Positions 1 through 11,094 of a stretch of DNA of 64,000 nucleotides are shown in pieces. Made by a program: the position numbers and the translations under genes. How positions within the stretch are numbered: the first letter of the stretch is position 1; each line of letters starts with the position of its first letter. The notes below the pieces were generated by a model. It did no database searches. It was not told the DNA's origin and was given only the letters and a program-made list of their open reading frames with translations. This stretch comes from Rhabditoides inermis (taxonomy: Eukaryota; Nematoda; Chromadorea; Rhabditida; Rhabditidae): assembly GCA_963966185.1 (NCBI GenBank), contig CAWZYM010000242.1:1208001-1272000 (forward strand), in the 5' to 3' direction.

Positions 1-92
1 CCCCTTTCATCTCCCTCCCTCCCTCCTTCCCTTCCTCCCTCTCTCCCTCCCTCTCTCTCTCTTTCTTTTTTCTTTCTCTCCCCCTCACTCGC

Positions 93-526
93 CTGTTGAC
101 GATCTTCCCTGCCGCGTCAATCTTGTTCAGTGCGTTCTTCACTTTGCTCAGCTTCGCCGATCCCATCGCTTTGTTGTTCTTCACGAACTGCATACAACTA
201 TTTTGTTAGGGTTTTTTGTTGTTCAAAGATGGAGAAGACTGAACGAGAAAAGGGAGGGGGTATGCAAAAAATACATCAAGTTCAAGAGACAGACGTTGGT
301 AACGACGGCGGTCCTCTTGGCGGCTCCGACTGCCGCGTTGTAGTTCTTGCACACATTGGCAATCTTCTTGTCTCCGACCGGGATCTTCTTCAACCAGCGG
401 TTGAACACCTGCGACAAAACGATGAAAACTTGTTGAGACTGAGATTGGTCTCACTTTGCAGCTGACTTTGTATTGCACCGAGATGCAAACGAAGGCGAGA
501 AGCAGAAGAATGATGAGAGCGCGCAT
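93..526 (-). CDS. Small secreted helical protein, tandem copy 1 (partial, 3' part outside window)
   Basis: Exons read on the minus strand: 455-526, 295-408 and 93-187; the remaining exons lie beyond the left edge. Exon 1 codes for a signal peptide (MRALIILLLLAFVCISVQYK). Exon 2 starts VFNRWLKKIPVGDKKI and exon 3 starts FVKNNKAMGSAKLSKVKNAL. Exons 2 and 3 match copy 2 (1388-2335) almost residue for residue, which supports the model. The donor after exon 3 reads CAG|GCGAGT, a GC-type donor also present in copy 2. The donor of exon 2 (AAC|GTCTGT) is weak, so that boundary is uncertain. The protein looks lysine-rich and amphipathic-helical with few cysteines. I do not recognise the family; secretion is inferred from the leader only. 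Confidence 0.65.
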
Positions 527-536
527 TCTGAAATAC

Positions 537-922
537 AAAAAATATAAAAAAGAAAAGTTCAAACATTCTAAAGTATAAAAATTGTGAAGTATAAAAAACA
601 CATTTTGAAGTATAGTACATATATGAATGACAACTTCTATAACAAAGGTGCAGGCACCGATGGAAGTCCGTGCGCCGCTTTTGTATTCGCTCATTTTTAA
701 TCACCACATGCGGTTTTTGAAAATACAGAGCGGATCTTTCCAATTACGGTAGTTGGTAGTGATCCCGCGCAAATCGTCCGTTCACTCTCTTACAACTCTC
801 ATATCGACTTTCCAATCACAATAGGTAAAGAGTTTTGTTTGGATCAATGCATGTAAGAAATATTTCAAAATCAACATGCAACAATCCGGGGATCGTTATC
901 AACGAAAATGTGATTGCGAGGT

Positions 923-993
<71 letters not shown>

Positions 994-1387
994 GGAAAAC
1001 CATGCCACAGTGACATGATGCGGCCGGCCCTCACAGCCGAAACTCGCACTCTCCTTTTTCTGACGTTGTGAAGGGATCTGGCGTAGTGACATTCAACACT
1101 GAAGGCCAACATCAACATACATATGCCTCATCAAGTTCTAGACGTTCATTCCAACTGCTTTGGATGTATTTGCACTCTCATTCATCGGCGCCTCTGTACA
1201 ACCTGATGGCCTAACGTAAGCATTAAGTTTGTAGGCTGTAAACGTGATGCTGATGGCTCTTTGATGTGACAACGAGCCCACAAAGAAAGATTTGGCACGT
1301 TTCCACAGTCCATCACCAATGTCAAAAACTCCGGATTACTGGACAATTGCAATCGTTTATCATCATCTCTCATTCTTGAAAGGGCGT
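537..1387. other. Spacer between the tandem secreted-protein genes
   Basis: No exon with convincing splice sites was found. The stretch holds the upstream region of copy 1 and the 3' flank of copy 2, with a (GA)n tract at about 918-991. No clear TATA box is visible for copy 1. Confidence 0.5.
918..991. repeat. (GA)n microsatellite
   Basis: Nearly pure GA dinucleotide run with one AAAG interruption. It produces low-complexity RE/SL reading frames on both strands that are not genes. Confidence 0.9.
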
Positions 1388-2057
1388 CTATGTGTTCTTG
1401 GCGAAAGTGAGCATGCCAGCATCCCACGCAGCCTTGTTGTCTTCGATCCATTTGGTGGCCAGGGCAATGAGACTCTGCACTGCTGGCTCGGACATGCGAG
1501 CAGTCAACACTCCCATTGGGCTCGTACCTGCGAGACAGAGGGATAGAGAGAGGGAGAGAGAGAAAGGGGAGAGAGGGAGGAGAGGGATAGAGAGAGTGGG
1601 GAGGGAGAGATCGTCGCACCGAACATGTAGTCCATCATTGCAGGGTAGACCTTGGAGAAGTCACCCTTTTTAGCAACGTCCTGCTCGGCAAGAATTTTCC
1701 CATACTGAAACGTTTCTCTCTCTTTCTTTGTCTCCCCCTTCTCTCTCTCTCTCTCTCTCTCTCTTTCTGTCACTCACGGTCTTGGCTTGCTCGGGAGTCA
1801 GGATGGCGAAAACCTTGGATCCCACCTCGACCTCGAACCTTCAATCGCTTTCTTCCTATCCATCTGTTCTTTTCACTTGCCTGTTGACGATGTTCCCTGC
1901 CGCGTCAATCTTGTTCAGTGCGTTCTTCACTTTGGTCAGCTTCGTTGAGCCCATCGCGGCGTTGTTCTTTATGAACTGCAAAGACTTTTGATTTTGATTG
2001 TTTGTTTACACATTCGAGAGAGAGAGAGAGAGAGAAAAGAAAGAGAGAGGGAGGGGG

Positions 2058-2104
<47 letters not shown>

Positions 2105-2335
2105 GTTGGTAACGACGGCGGTCCTCTTGGCGGCTCCGATTGCCGCATTGTAGTTCTTGCACACATTGGTGATCTTGGTGTCTGCCACCGGAATCGGCTT
2201 CAGCCAGCGGTTGAACACCTGTGGGCAGGTGGAAGGATGGAAATGGACACTGGATGAAGGTGGTCTCACCTTGCAGCTGACATTGTACTGCACAGAGACG
2301 CCAACGAGGGCGAGGAGAAGGAGAAGACAGCGCAT
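1388..2335 (-). CDS. Small secreted helical protein, tandem copy 2 (about 186 aa, complete)
   Basis: Six exons on the minus strand: 2270-2335, 2105-2218, 1881-1975, 1778-1838, 1620-1704 and 1388-1527 (stop TAG). Phases join without a break. Exon 1 is a leader (MRCLLLLLALVGVSVQYNVS); later exons code for VFNRWLKPIPVADTK, FIKNNAAMGSTKLTKVKN, VFAILTPEQAKT, YGKILAEQDVAKKGDFSK and a C-terminal helix around ALATKWIEDNKAAWDAG. Intron 3 is only 42 nt and uses a GC-AG donor (CAG|GCAAGT). Intron 2 is mostly an expanded CT tract (sense strand), which may have eroded its donor (AAC|GTCTCT). Together with copy 1 this is a recent tandem duplication. The function is unknown; the protein is probably exported, with mostly helical structure. 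Confidence 0.7.
2022..2102. repeat. (GA)n tract inside intron 2 of secreted-protein copy 2
   Basis: GA/GGA-rich run directly abutting the end of exon 2 on the minus strand, where the sense strand is pyrimidine-rich. Copy 1 lacks this expansion at the homologous place, so it arose after the duplication. Confidence 0.85.
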
Positions 2336-2815
2336 TCTGAATACAAACGAACGTGTGAGTTGAAACTGCTATAACAAGTATGCGATCAGCTATGGCAGCA
2401 CGCGCAGCCGCTTTTGTATGCGCTTATTTCCAATCATCATATGCGGTTTTTCGTTTTTGAGTTTTGGAAAAAGTAGAGCGGATCTGTCCAATTACGGTTG
2501 TAATCCGGCGCGGCGTACATTGCGCACCTATGGTAGATGTGCTGAGCGCATTCCAATGATCACACATACACCTGAGATATTTTGATGCAATACTTCCGCA
2601 TGATTCACACACAAGCCACGTCATGAAGTGTGTTGAGACAGATCACAGTAGTCAGTACACATGTGCTGACCACTCATACATAGTTTTGTCGAGTCCGCGC
2701 ACAACACCACTCTTCGATGCTAACGAAAAATTCGCCAAACTGAAAACTGTTTTCAATATGAAAAAAAAACAGAGAATCTTTATCATCACGAATACCGCAG
2801 TTTCATAACGCGAGA
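2336..2815. other. Intergenic spacer
   Basis: Upstream of secreted-protein copy 2 and downstream of the minus-strand FkbM gene. No exon, tRNA or repeat of note was seen. Confidence 0.5.
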
Positions 2816-4736
2816 TCAGTTGTCAATAAGTGGGAAGAAGTGCGCGATGTACCTGAAATACACCCATATCCTGCCTCACATCCTTGACCCGCCTTCCCAC
2901 GCAGAAGGGGTGCTCTCGGTTGAAGAGGAACACGCGCTCGTGGTCGAACGCCGGACGAGGCTGCTGCTGCAAACAGTGGTGTGTGTGATGGAGTATGCAA
3001 CACAACGATACTCTTCGGATAGTTGACCAGAATGTAATCGATATCGAGGTAGCAGAATACGGAGTTCTCTCATCGTTTTACAAAGGACGATCACTAGACA
3101 AGAAGAAAATTATAGTATGAACTCACCCAGCTCCTCAGCTTCTGCATCTTCCAAAAGACATAGCGCCTATCGGACAGAAGACGGAAGTACCAGTCGCGGA
3201 CAAGGCGACGTTCCTTTTCCGATGGAAAGTGCATCTGGAAGTCTCTCTCTCTCCTCTCTCTCCTCTCTCTCTCTCTATCTCTCTCTCTCTCTCTCTCTCC
3301 GATTCTCTCACCTCCATGTTGATCTGACATACTATAATGTTCTTCTTGTCCAGTGATCCTCCTTTATAAAACGATGGAAGAATACCGTATTCTGCTCCCT
3401 CGATATCGACTATAATCTGGTCAACTATCTGAAGAGTATCGATTAACTGGAGTATGTTGAGACATACCTTTGATGGCACATTCTGTTCGAGGAAAGATGA
3501 GATCTCGACTTGCTTCACTGTGCCGGAGTGGTAACGCTCTAGATAAAATCAAGTATAGTGGCTCCCCCGTTTTGGCGGTAGGCAAGTTGTGAATCGTCAT
3601 TCTTTTATTATGCACAAGCGCATACTTGATGCGTTGAACAGTTGACATTTTCTTCATTGCGCACTCTCAAAACCGGTCGACCGGTGTCTGTTGACCGATC
3701 AGAGACGATAAGTTTATGGAAATGACATGCAAATGAGCGTGTTCGATACAGTATCCGTGAACCTAAGAATGGAAATAACTCTTTCCAAACTTCATGAAAT
3801 TGAACAAAAATTTGATATGAGGTTCTTGGATGGGTTCCCTACAAATCTCGGGGAGCGGATTTTGCAAATTGTTTCTCAGAGGAGAGATAATTAATAAAAT
3901 GCTAATTACATTGGAGTCATATCTTAAAATCCAGCCGATAAATCGATCGATATCAAGTACCAGTTATCTATTGACACCTATAGGGACTTAGTTGGCACAT
4001 TACTAAGATCATAGTATGATGTTGAACAGTAGTTTTCCCTGTGAGAAGACACAGTTCGCTAAATAACTCCACAGTCGCTTCATGAAAATCGCTCAAACTT
4101 CGTCAGTAGGTGGTTCTTGACTTCCCACTACAACTCTCGGAGAGCACATTTGTGATTTTGTTTCTCCTATTACAGAAATTTTCAACTATATATAGCAATC
4201 CTGGGAATGAGGCGCATTTGCATAATTTTCTCATCGGTCTGCGTCATTTCTTCGGCCAGAGATAATTCGCCTACCGCGAAAACGGGGGACCCACTATATG
4301 TCCGAGTATGTTGATGATAATCGATGAAAAATGCGTAGTTTGTTAGGAAAGTGATTCCAGTGCACAATCTCAAACATCCCTCCCTAACACGCATCCTCCA
4401 CCGCTTTCAATCATCGTTTTCACGAGTCATATTTTTCCTTTTCTTTCTTCTTTTTTCTCTGTCTCCTTTGTATTACTGTATTCTCCTCTCCCTCTCCCTC
4501 CTCTCACCATCTTCCAGTAGCACCTGTGCAGTCACAGTCCCCTCCTTCCCTCCAACTGCCATTGGAATGAATCTGCCAAATCGCTGAGAAAAAGTGACTA
4601 CTTTTGTCGAAAAACGAAAAAAACGAAAAACTCGAAAAATGCACTTGATAGAGTCTCCTGTTCTCGATCTCGACTGGATCGGCGCCTAGAAAGGAGGCGG
4701 ACGGGCCGAGAACCTGCGAGGGACCATGTCGCTCTC

Positions 4737-4788
<52 letters not shown>

Positions 4789-5580
4789 CCTCTCTCTCCT
4801 CTCTCGCTCTCCCTCTATCTCATGCTCTCTCCTTTCTCTCCCTCTCTCTCTCCTCCTCCCCTTCCCCCCTCTCTCTCTCTCTTCCCACCTTGACCATGTT
4901 CTCCTCGGCGCCCGTGTTGTGTCCCACTCCCAGGGAGACTACTTGGTACGGCAGGTGGTGGAACTGAAAATGTATAGATTATAGATGGATGGGGATGGGG
5001 TTGCACCTCGCGCGCACTCATAATGTGCCACTTGTCGTCCTCTCCGTTCCGCATCACCACTGGATGGACCGTGTCGTTCAGGCCACTCTCCCTCTCGCAC
5101 ACCGCAATGTCCAGGTAGCCGGCCGCCCAGAACTGCAACGGCATGAGTGGAAAAATATAACTTCGTATGAACGTAGTCCACATGTATGATTTGCTGGAAT
5201 TCGGCCTATCCGCATATCAATCGTAATAAATCGTCATAACCGATCTGAAACTTATCGGGATCTGCAGTACTGTATTTCTCTCTGGGTACTGGATGGGAAG
5301 AGTGCGCGTGCACTTACCGCGTCGCTGTCTCTGCCGTACTTGTCGAACCCCCGCCGCACACACTCCTCCCAGCCATCGAACACGTGTGCGAGGCGAGCAG
5401 ACGAGTAGCTCATCTCAACATGGCCAGTCCTTCGCGACAGACGCCCCCACTCACGAGTCTGGACAGCGCCGATCTCGTCGTCACTTGCTTCTCGATACTC
5501 GGCAAGACGAGCACAGCTGCGGTCAACAGAAGGGCGCAGACGGAGAGCCGTCTGACCGAACACCGCGGCCACAATGACAT
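2816..5580 (-). CDS. FkbM-domain methyltransferase-like protein, minus-strand paralog
   Basis: Ten exons on the minus strand: 5455-5580, 5318-5413, 5132-5007, 4963-4889, 4713-4645, 4583-4508, 3538-3468, 3428-3312, 3234-3127, then a last exon from about 2966. Phases join throughout. Exon 1 holds a signal-anchor stretch (SVCALLLTAAVLVLP). Later landmarks are NGEDDKWHI, VVSLGVGHNTGAEENM, FLGADPVE, RFGRFIPMAVGG and the FkbM signature IVDIEGAEYGIL. The 3' end is least certain: either read-through, or a short intron with a GC donor ending in RYIAHFFPLIDN, which aligns better with the paralog. The family is a nematode expansion of the FkbM (Methyltransf_21) fold. A type II membrane protein facing the secretory lumen is inferred; substrate unknown. 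Intron 6 carries a MITE-like insertion and intron 9 an inverted copy of exon 8. Confidence 0.8.
3010..3116 (+). pseudogene. Inverted copy of FkbM exon 8 inside intron 9
   Basis: On the plus strand this stretch reads IEVAEYGVLSSFYKGRSL followed by DKKKIIV and a stop. It matches the reverse complement of about 3331-3437, covering the end of intron 7 plus most of exon 8 of the same gene. It is on the wrong strand for the gene and lacks the donor of the true exon, so it is a non-coding inverted duplicate able to pair with the real exon. Confidence 0.8.
3554..4298. mobile_element. MITE-like element with about 33-bp terminal inverted repeats
   Basis: The left end reads TATAGTGGCTCCCCCGTTTT and the right end, reverse-complemented, reads TATAGTGGGTCCCCCGTTTT. 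Both continue into GCGGTAGGC and partly matching inner sequence (ATTATGCA). The ends sit on TA/TATA, as expected for a Tc1/mariner-type TA target. The interior has no coding frame, but has two diverged direct copies of about 100 bp (about 3788-3890 and 4075-4180, both holding CTTCATGAAA and GGTTCTTG). It lies in intron 6 of the minus-strand FkbM gene, about 13 nt from the acceptor of exon 7. Confidence 0.7.
4737..4880. repeat. (CT)n tract in FkbM intron 4
   Basis: CT dinucleotides with CCT interruptions filling the intron between exons 4 and 5 of the minus-strand FkbM gene; purine on the transcribed-sense strand. Confidence 0.85.
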
Positions 5581-6276
5581 CTGATCACAGCTTACCGTAC
5601 TCCGTACTTACACTTCACAACATGATAAAACCCCTCGTCACAGACATGTGTTTTGCATAACACGGAGAGAGAGAGAAGGGAAGGGGAGATGATGTGTTGC
5701 GATATGCGTGTAGATATGCGGAGCGAGTTGCAATGAGAGATGCGAATCGGGATTCGAGACTGGCGAGAGATAGGGGAGTCCGCATTCGGCCGGGCGGCAG
5801 ACACATCCATCCATCCATCCACGCAGCCATCGTGCCACTCACTTTTTCCGCCTATTCTTTTCCTTGATTCTATCGCTCCATCCTCCATCTTGACCTTTGC
5901 TTTGACGAGCTCATTAAAACAATAGCAATGACTGACTGAGATGTATTGGCCTTCACAATAACACGAAACATGAAAAGAACTATTTCGTACTTGATCCTCG
6001 ACCCTCGGAAAAGTTTGTGGTTGTCAGATATGATCAGCTGATCTGGTTCTGACGGAGACCGTCCGTCTGTCAAAGGAAGCTGATTGCCCGGGAAATGAAA
6101 AGCAAGTAAAGCTCGTAGCTGATAAATGACCCCATCTGCAATGGTGTTTTTCACAAGTAGTAGCGAATAGCGTTCTTATGATCTTATGAATGTTGTATGT
6201 TTGTTATTTTATTGACAATGTTCGAGTGCAATTACCGCTCGCAATTATTGTATGCGTGACATATCATTATTTTAGC
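5581..6276. promoter_or_regulatory. Shared 696-bp region between divergent FkbM genes
   Basis: The two FkbM paralogs start on either side and point away from each other, so this gap must hold both promoters. No TATA box is obvious. A short (CATC)n run lies at about 5807-5821. The open frames inside have no family resemblance or splice signals. Confidence 0.5.
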
Positions 6277-6382
6277 ATGCACAAACCGAAACTGGACATT
6301 CCTTGGGCTCGGATAGCTCTAGCGATTGTTGCGATGGTGCTTCTAGGACTGTACCTCACGAATAGAGTGGATATGGTAGGGT

Positions 6383-6427
<45 letters not shown>

Positions 6428-7498
6428 GGTGAAAGGAAAAAATATACATTTCCAGAGAAAGAAGCACCCCTATAAGACGCTCTCGGACATAGAAGAGGAC
6501 TCTCTACTAGAGGTGGGAAGATTGCTATACGAAATGTGTTTGAACCTGCGCACTATTCACTTCACGGTGAGTGTTACTCTCTAGGTGTTCTCTAACTGGG
6601 AGGTGTGCGTGCGCGCCGTCCTCAAGGAGTACAGGGACAAGAAGGAGTTCGAGGAAGTGAGTGGACATTGCACTGCATTACCATTTATGATATCCACATA
6701 TTGTGTCCCCGTTACCTGAAAACGCAATGATAAACAATTTGCGCATCCACGTGCTCCCTTCCAGTTCTGGTCGTCCGCCTGGCTGGCCATCAACGAGTGC
6801 GAGGAGATGACAGGGATGGAGCGAGTCCGCCCCACAAAGATGGAGAACGGAGAGGACGACAAGTGGCACATACTGCCACAGGACAATGTGCGTTTGAGCC
6901 ATTCTCTTCCTGTGTCTTCCTTCCTTTCTTTCCTTCATTCTCCCTTCCTTCTTCCTTACTTCCTTTTTTCTTCTTCCTTCCTTCTTCCTTCCTTCCTTCC
7001 TCTCACCTTTTTCTACGATCAAGAGTAAACTTCAGCAATATAAACGATGCTGTTTTGAGGACCGTCGGTCTGTGATTGTCTCTCTTGGTATCGGGAGAAA
7101 CGTGGGAGCGGAGGAGAACATGCAGAGGAGACTCGCACAGTCAACCGCCTTCTTCGGAGCTGATCCAGTGGAAGAGGTAGGGGGAGGAGGAGGGGAGAGA
7201 GACTTTGATTACAGTACACATACATATTAGGCGGATGAAGAGGAAAAGTAGAAGAGAGAAGAGAGAGAGGGGTAGAGGGAGAGAGAGGTGATTCGTGTTC
7301 AGGAGAACCGTGAGATGTACGAGCGCATCGGAAAGTTCTTCCCAATGGCGGTGGGAGGAGAGGACGGCGAGGTGGAGGCTAGGGTGCTCCTGCCAGGAAG
7401 TGAGCACATCTCCCCCCCCCCCCCCCTCTTTCTCTCTCCCTCTCTCTCCTTTTCTCCCTCTCTCTCTCACCCACTCTCTCTCTCTCTCTCTCTCGCTT

Positions 7499-7538
<40 letters not shown>

Positions 7539-8280
7539 ATCTATCTCGTGAACGCTCCCCTCGATATCTGCCTTTCCCAATTCGAGATCGCTCGCTCTAT
7601 GATGCGCACTAATCTACTTCCAAATCTCGCCCAGTCATGTCGTAATAGTTTCGCTGACGGTTATCTAAACGACTGTGATGATTTCATGCAGTCTCTGTAA
7701 ACAAGACAACATGAACAAGACAACAATAACATCTTCAGGTGACACCGACTACTTTGTTCGCAAGGTGCGGATGATGGAGCTGTCATCTTTCCTCGAGACA
7801 GAGGTGACTGACAACTCTTGATTTCTTCTATGCATGCATTGTGTAAGGACGCTGTGTAGGTGCTTGGTTCTGTGAATTCGAATGCGACATCAGAAGGGGC
7901 GGATGTGCTGACAGAAGAGACTGCGGTGGGAACACAGTGCACTCACTATCCATTCCACATATTGTATCATGCGCACACTTGAGAATAGTGCACACTGCAC
8001 CTTTACTGATCATTCAACGCCTATTCGCACAGCACATTACGCGTACTTCTACGAAACAGGTGTTAATCACCGCACGCACGCATGTGATAATTGATAATAT
8101 GCACCTGACCTGCATAAAATTGACTAACAAGCTTCGATTGAGGTTCGCGAGTCGATCATCGACCACTTGATAGTGGACATCGAGGGAGGGGAGTACGGGG
8201 TGCTGGGACAGTTCCTATCCGAGGGGGCACTAGACAAGAAGGGCATCACTCTCTGCCAGGCAAACATGGAGGTACACACA

Positions 8281-8311
<31 letters not shown>

Positions 8312-8615
8312 TCCCTCCCTCTCCAGATGCACCTTCCGTCGAGCTCTCAGCACAAGTTGGTGTTCGACTGGTTCTCCCGTCTGGTGTCCGACCGTCGCTA
8401 CGTGTTCGGTCGCATGCAGCGCCTCCACTACCCCGATGCCCCGCAGCCAGTCGATGTACTCAGGGTAAGGGAAAAGTGTTACAAAAAGTATTACATATGT
8501 AATATATTATATGATATGTAATGTAGTAATATTACATATGTAATATTTTCAGGTGTACCTGTTCAACCGGCAGAACACAAAGTGTGTGGAGCGATACCTC
8601 ACGCAGTTCTTCTGA
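6277..8615 (+). CDS. FkbM-domain methyltransferase-like protein, plus-strand paralog (349 aa)
   Basis: Ten exons: 6277-6375, 6456-6566, 6585-6656, 6765-6887, 7024-7176, 7303-7399, 7739-7803, 8143-8271, 8327-8464 and 8553-8615 (TGA); all phases join. The N-terminus has a short basic tail and one membrane segment (IALAIVAMVLLGLYL), so a type II membrane protein is likely. The domain runs from VIVSLGIGRNVGAEENM through FFGADPVEENREMYERIGKF and FPMAVGGEDGEVEARVLL to the FkbM signature LIVDIEGGEYGVL and ALDKKGITLCQANME. The C-terminus ends in YLFNRQNTKCVERYLTQFF. Residues align along the whole length with the minus-strand paralog. Polyadenylation signal AATAAA at 8657. The family is known from nematodes but the acceptor is not; a sugar- or lipid-directed O-methyltransferase role would be a guess. 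Confidence 0.88.
6381..6424. repeat. (GA)n tract in FkbM intron 1
   Basis: Pure GA run starting 5 nt after the donor GTAGGG. Confidence 0.9.
7410..7538. repeat. Poly-C run followed by (CT)n in FkbM intron 6
   Basis: About 16 consecutive C residues, then CT repeats broken by short non-repeat bases. The tract fills the 5' part of the intron after donor GTGAGC. Confidence 0.85.
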
Positions 8616-8811
8616 GTGTCTTTCATTCTACTGTGATCATGTGCAATATTATGTGTAATAAAACGTTTGCAATGTGTTTATTTCATGTTTGCTGTTTGCG
8701 CGGAAGTCGTGAATGCAGACGTCAAGGTTATAGAAGGCTTGACAGATTCTGAAAAAAAAGTTCACTAGTACTTTTTGAAAAGAAGTTTTCATTATATCTT
8801 TCACAAATCTT

Positions 8812-10160
8812 TCACAAACATTCACTTTTGCAGAACATGTTTGATATCCAGTCTCGATAACACTTGTTAAATATGAGTAAACAGATGACTGAAAACGTGC
8901 CATGCAGACTGAAAATGACAAAGGATGCTGAGACGAACTCTAAATCATTTTGTTTTGTTTTTTTCAAAGCGGTAATGGTATGTGACTTTGAGCTCTCCAA
9001 ATGTCCAAATAAACTATGATGACAAATCCAGTCACTGGAAAAATGAAGAATATGACAGGTGCTGCTATCTGAACTTCAGAAATGAGAACAGTGAATTTTG
9101 AATTACATACTCACCTGCAATGCTAAGTATGAGAAATATTTCATCTGCATTTTTCTCGTTTTCTCGCTTATCCCAGTTTTACGTTTGAGATGAATAACAG
9201 CTAATATACATATGGGAACAACGAACAGAACCTGTGCATACATTTGCTAAGGTTACAAGATTGTTAAAGTCTGTTACAATAGCTGCGAGAAGAATGCACA
9301 TGAAAATTCCAAACAATTTAAGAGTTCTGTTGTTTTCCATTAATGCCAAGAACGTATTTGTGTTTTCTCGAAGAGGGGCGAGAGTAGGATAGTTCTACAA
9401 GTTCACCGCATATCGCTGATCGAACAAACATCCTTACCTTCTTGAGAATCTCGAATTCTTCTCTCACATCTATCATTTGTCCAATTGTAAACATTCCAAC
9501 ATTGGCCGGAACGCATATTATGGTACATTGCTGAACAAAATTGAAAGAATTCAAATTGTGTACTTACGACTATCAAGTATACTTTGAATTGCCTTTCGTT
9601 CATATAAATGAACGAGTTCTTCTCGATCAATTGCATTGATTTGAATATCATCAGAGATGCGCAGGAGGCGGCGATACATAAAAGTAAGAAAAGTAATAAA
9701 GCCTCAAATGATACCATTTATATCTCAACAATGGAGTTTTTTTGGTATTCACCGCTGTATTGAAGGGTCCCAAAAAAGTGAATGGAAAACCTGATATTGT
9801 TCCACAAACTAATGGCAAAAACAAAGCCGGTTTAGATTCACATAGCACAGTTTCAAAACAAAACGAGAATATCTGAAGTGAATGAGAGTCATATTGCTAT
9901 GCTAGCATGTTAGACACTACCTGAAGTATTACAAGATATTTACGATATTCTTTCATGAGGTGAACGGATCGGAACACAATCATGTAAACGCCAAAACCAT
10001 TGATTATGGGACCAGAAATTGACAAACCAAATAGAATATTGTGTGACAACTGTGAAGCACATCGTATTAGTAACTGTTAATATTCGCAATCACACGCACT
10101 GACCGCAATGGAGTCGTAGTCGAAAAGTTCTTGAATCGATGTGAAATTCGGAACAATCAT
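8812..10160 (-). CDS. Seven-transmembrane chemoreceptor, Sri/Srh type (about 325 aa)
   Basis: Nine exons on the minus strand: 10104-10160, 9921-10049, 9753-9872, 9568-9702, 9438-9530, 9278-9394, 9115-9231, 8987-9068 and 8812-8939 (TGA); all phases join. Hydrophobic segments include ILFGLSISGPIINGFGVYMI, ALFLPLVCGTISGFPFTFL, ALLLFLLLCIAASCASLMIF, IFMCILLAAIVLFVVPICIL, IAAPVIFFIFPVTGFVIIVY and FVSASFVIFSLHGTFSVICL, followed by CYRDW. The segment MKEYRKYLVILQ before a PLVCG loop, and SLHGTFS with a YR box in the last helix, are typical of the nematode Sri/Srh chemoreceptors. It should sit in the ciliary or plasma membrane of chemosensory neurons; ligand unknown. Sri and Srh cannot be told apart here without an alignment. 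The donor of exon 8 (A|GTCACA) is weak. Confidence 0.85.
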
Positions 10161-10547
10161 CAAGACACATCGAGGATATTATACTGATCAAAATTAAATG
10201 AGAAATTGTTTAAAAGTCGAATACTCAGAGATATTTCTGCGCAGGTGAAAATATTGCAGCAGAGAGACACTCTCGGACCAACTGTTCGAACTATTTCATG
10301 GTCGCGGTATAGAAACACTATGTATCCTTGTGCGAGTACAGCAGTTCTTTTCGGTCGCGGTTGCACATGAAACTTGAAAACTTTGAAATTCTGCGAAACT
10401 TCTAACGAAATCAAAACGCGCGCAAACACCATTTGAGTGCATGAAATTATCTGACCGCATAGATCGGCGAGTGGGATGGATCAGTGATAAGGAAGGGACA
10501 CTGGCATATAAGGGGGATGGAGCACGGATGGAAAGGGACAGGGGAGA
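10161..10547. promoter_or_regulatory. Divergent spacer between chemoreceptor and lysozyme
   Basis: 387 bp between two outward-pointing genes. A TATA-like CATATAAGG at 10505-10513 serves the lysozyme side, about 40 bp upstream of its ATG. No comparable signal was seen for the chemoreceptor. Confidence 0.6.
10507..10512 (+). promoter_or_regulatory. TATA-like box of lysozyme gene
   Basis: TATAAG in a GC-containing context, 36 nt before the start codon of the GH25 gene. Confidence 0.6.
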
Positions 10548-11051
10548 ATGAGGACTCTCGCCGCACTTCTCGCTCTCGCCGCAGTGGCCCATGCCCACAC
10601 TGGATTCGATGCTATTCAGGTATTGATCGTTTGACAACTAATCGTAATAGCTTTCAGAAATGTCGCCATGTATTCCTACACGAGAAAGTTTTACACGAGA
10701 AAGTTGAATACTAAAAAAAAAATTCAGCCGATTTCGGAGGCGACTTTCAAGTGTCTGAAGGAGCACAAATATGACTTCTTCATCGCTCGAGTGTGGGAGA
10801 GCGTGGGAAACTATGACAACACTGGAATAGAGAATATCAAACATGCGAGGGCAGGTAGGGAAGAGAGAGAAAGAGAAAGGGAGAGAGAGGGAGGGAGGGA
10901 GGGAGGGAGGAAGGGAGGGAGGGAGGGAGGGAGGGAGGGAGGGAGGGAGGGAGGGAGGGAGGGAGGGAGGGAGGGAGGGAGGGAGGGAGGGAGGGAGGGA
11001 GGGAGGGAGGGAGGGAGGGAGGGAGGGAGGGAGGGAGGGAGGGAGGGAGAA

Positions 11052-11094
<43 letters not shown>

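Noticed and set aside
5870..6154. Minus-strand 94-codon frame between the FkbM genes
   Set aside because: No leader, no domain, no splice sites, and it lies in the promoter region shared by two well-supported genes.
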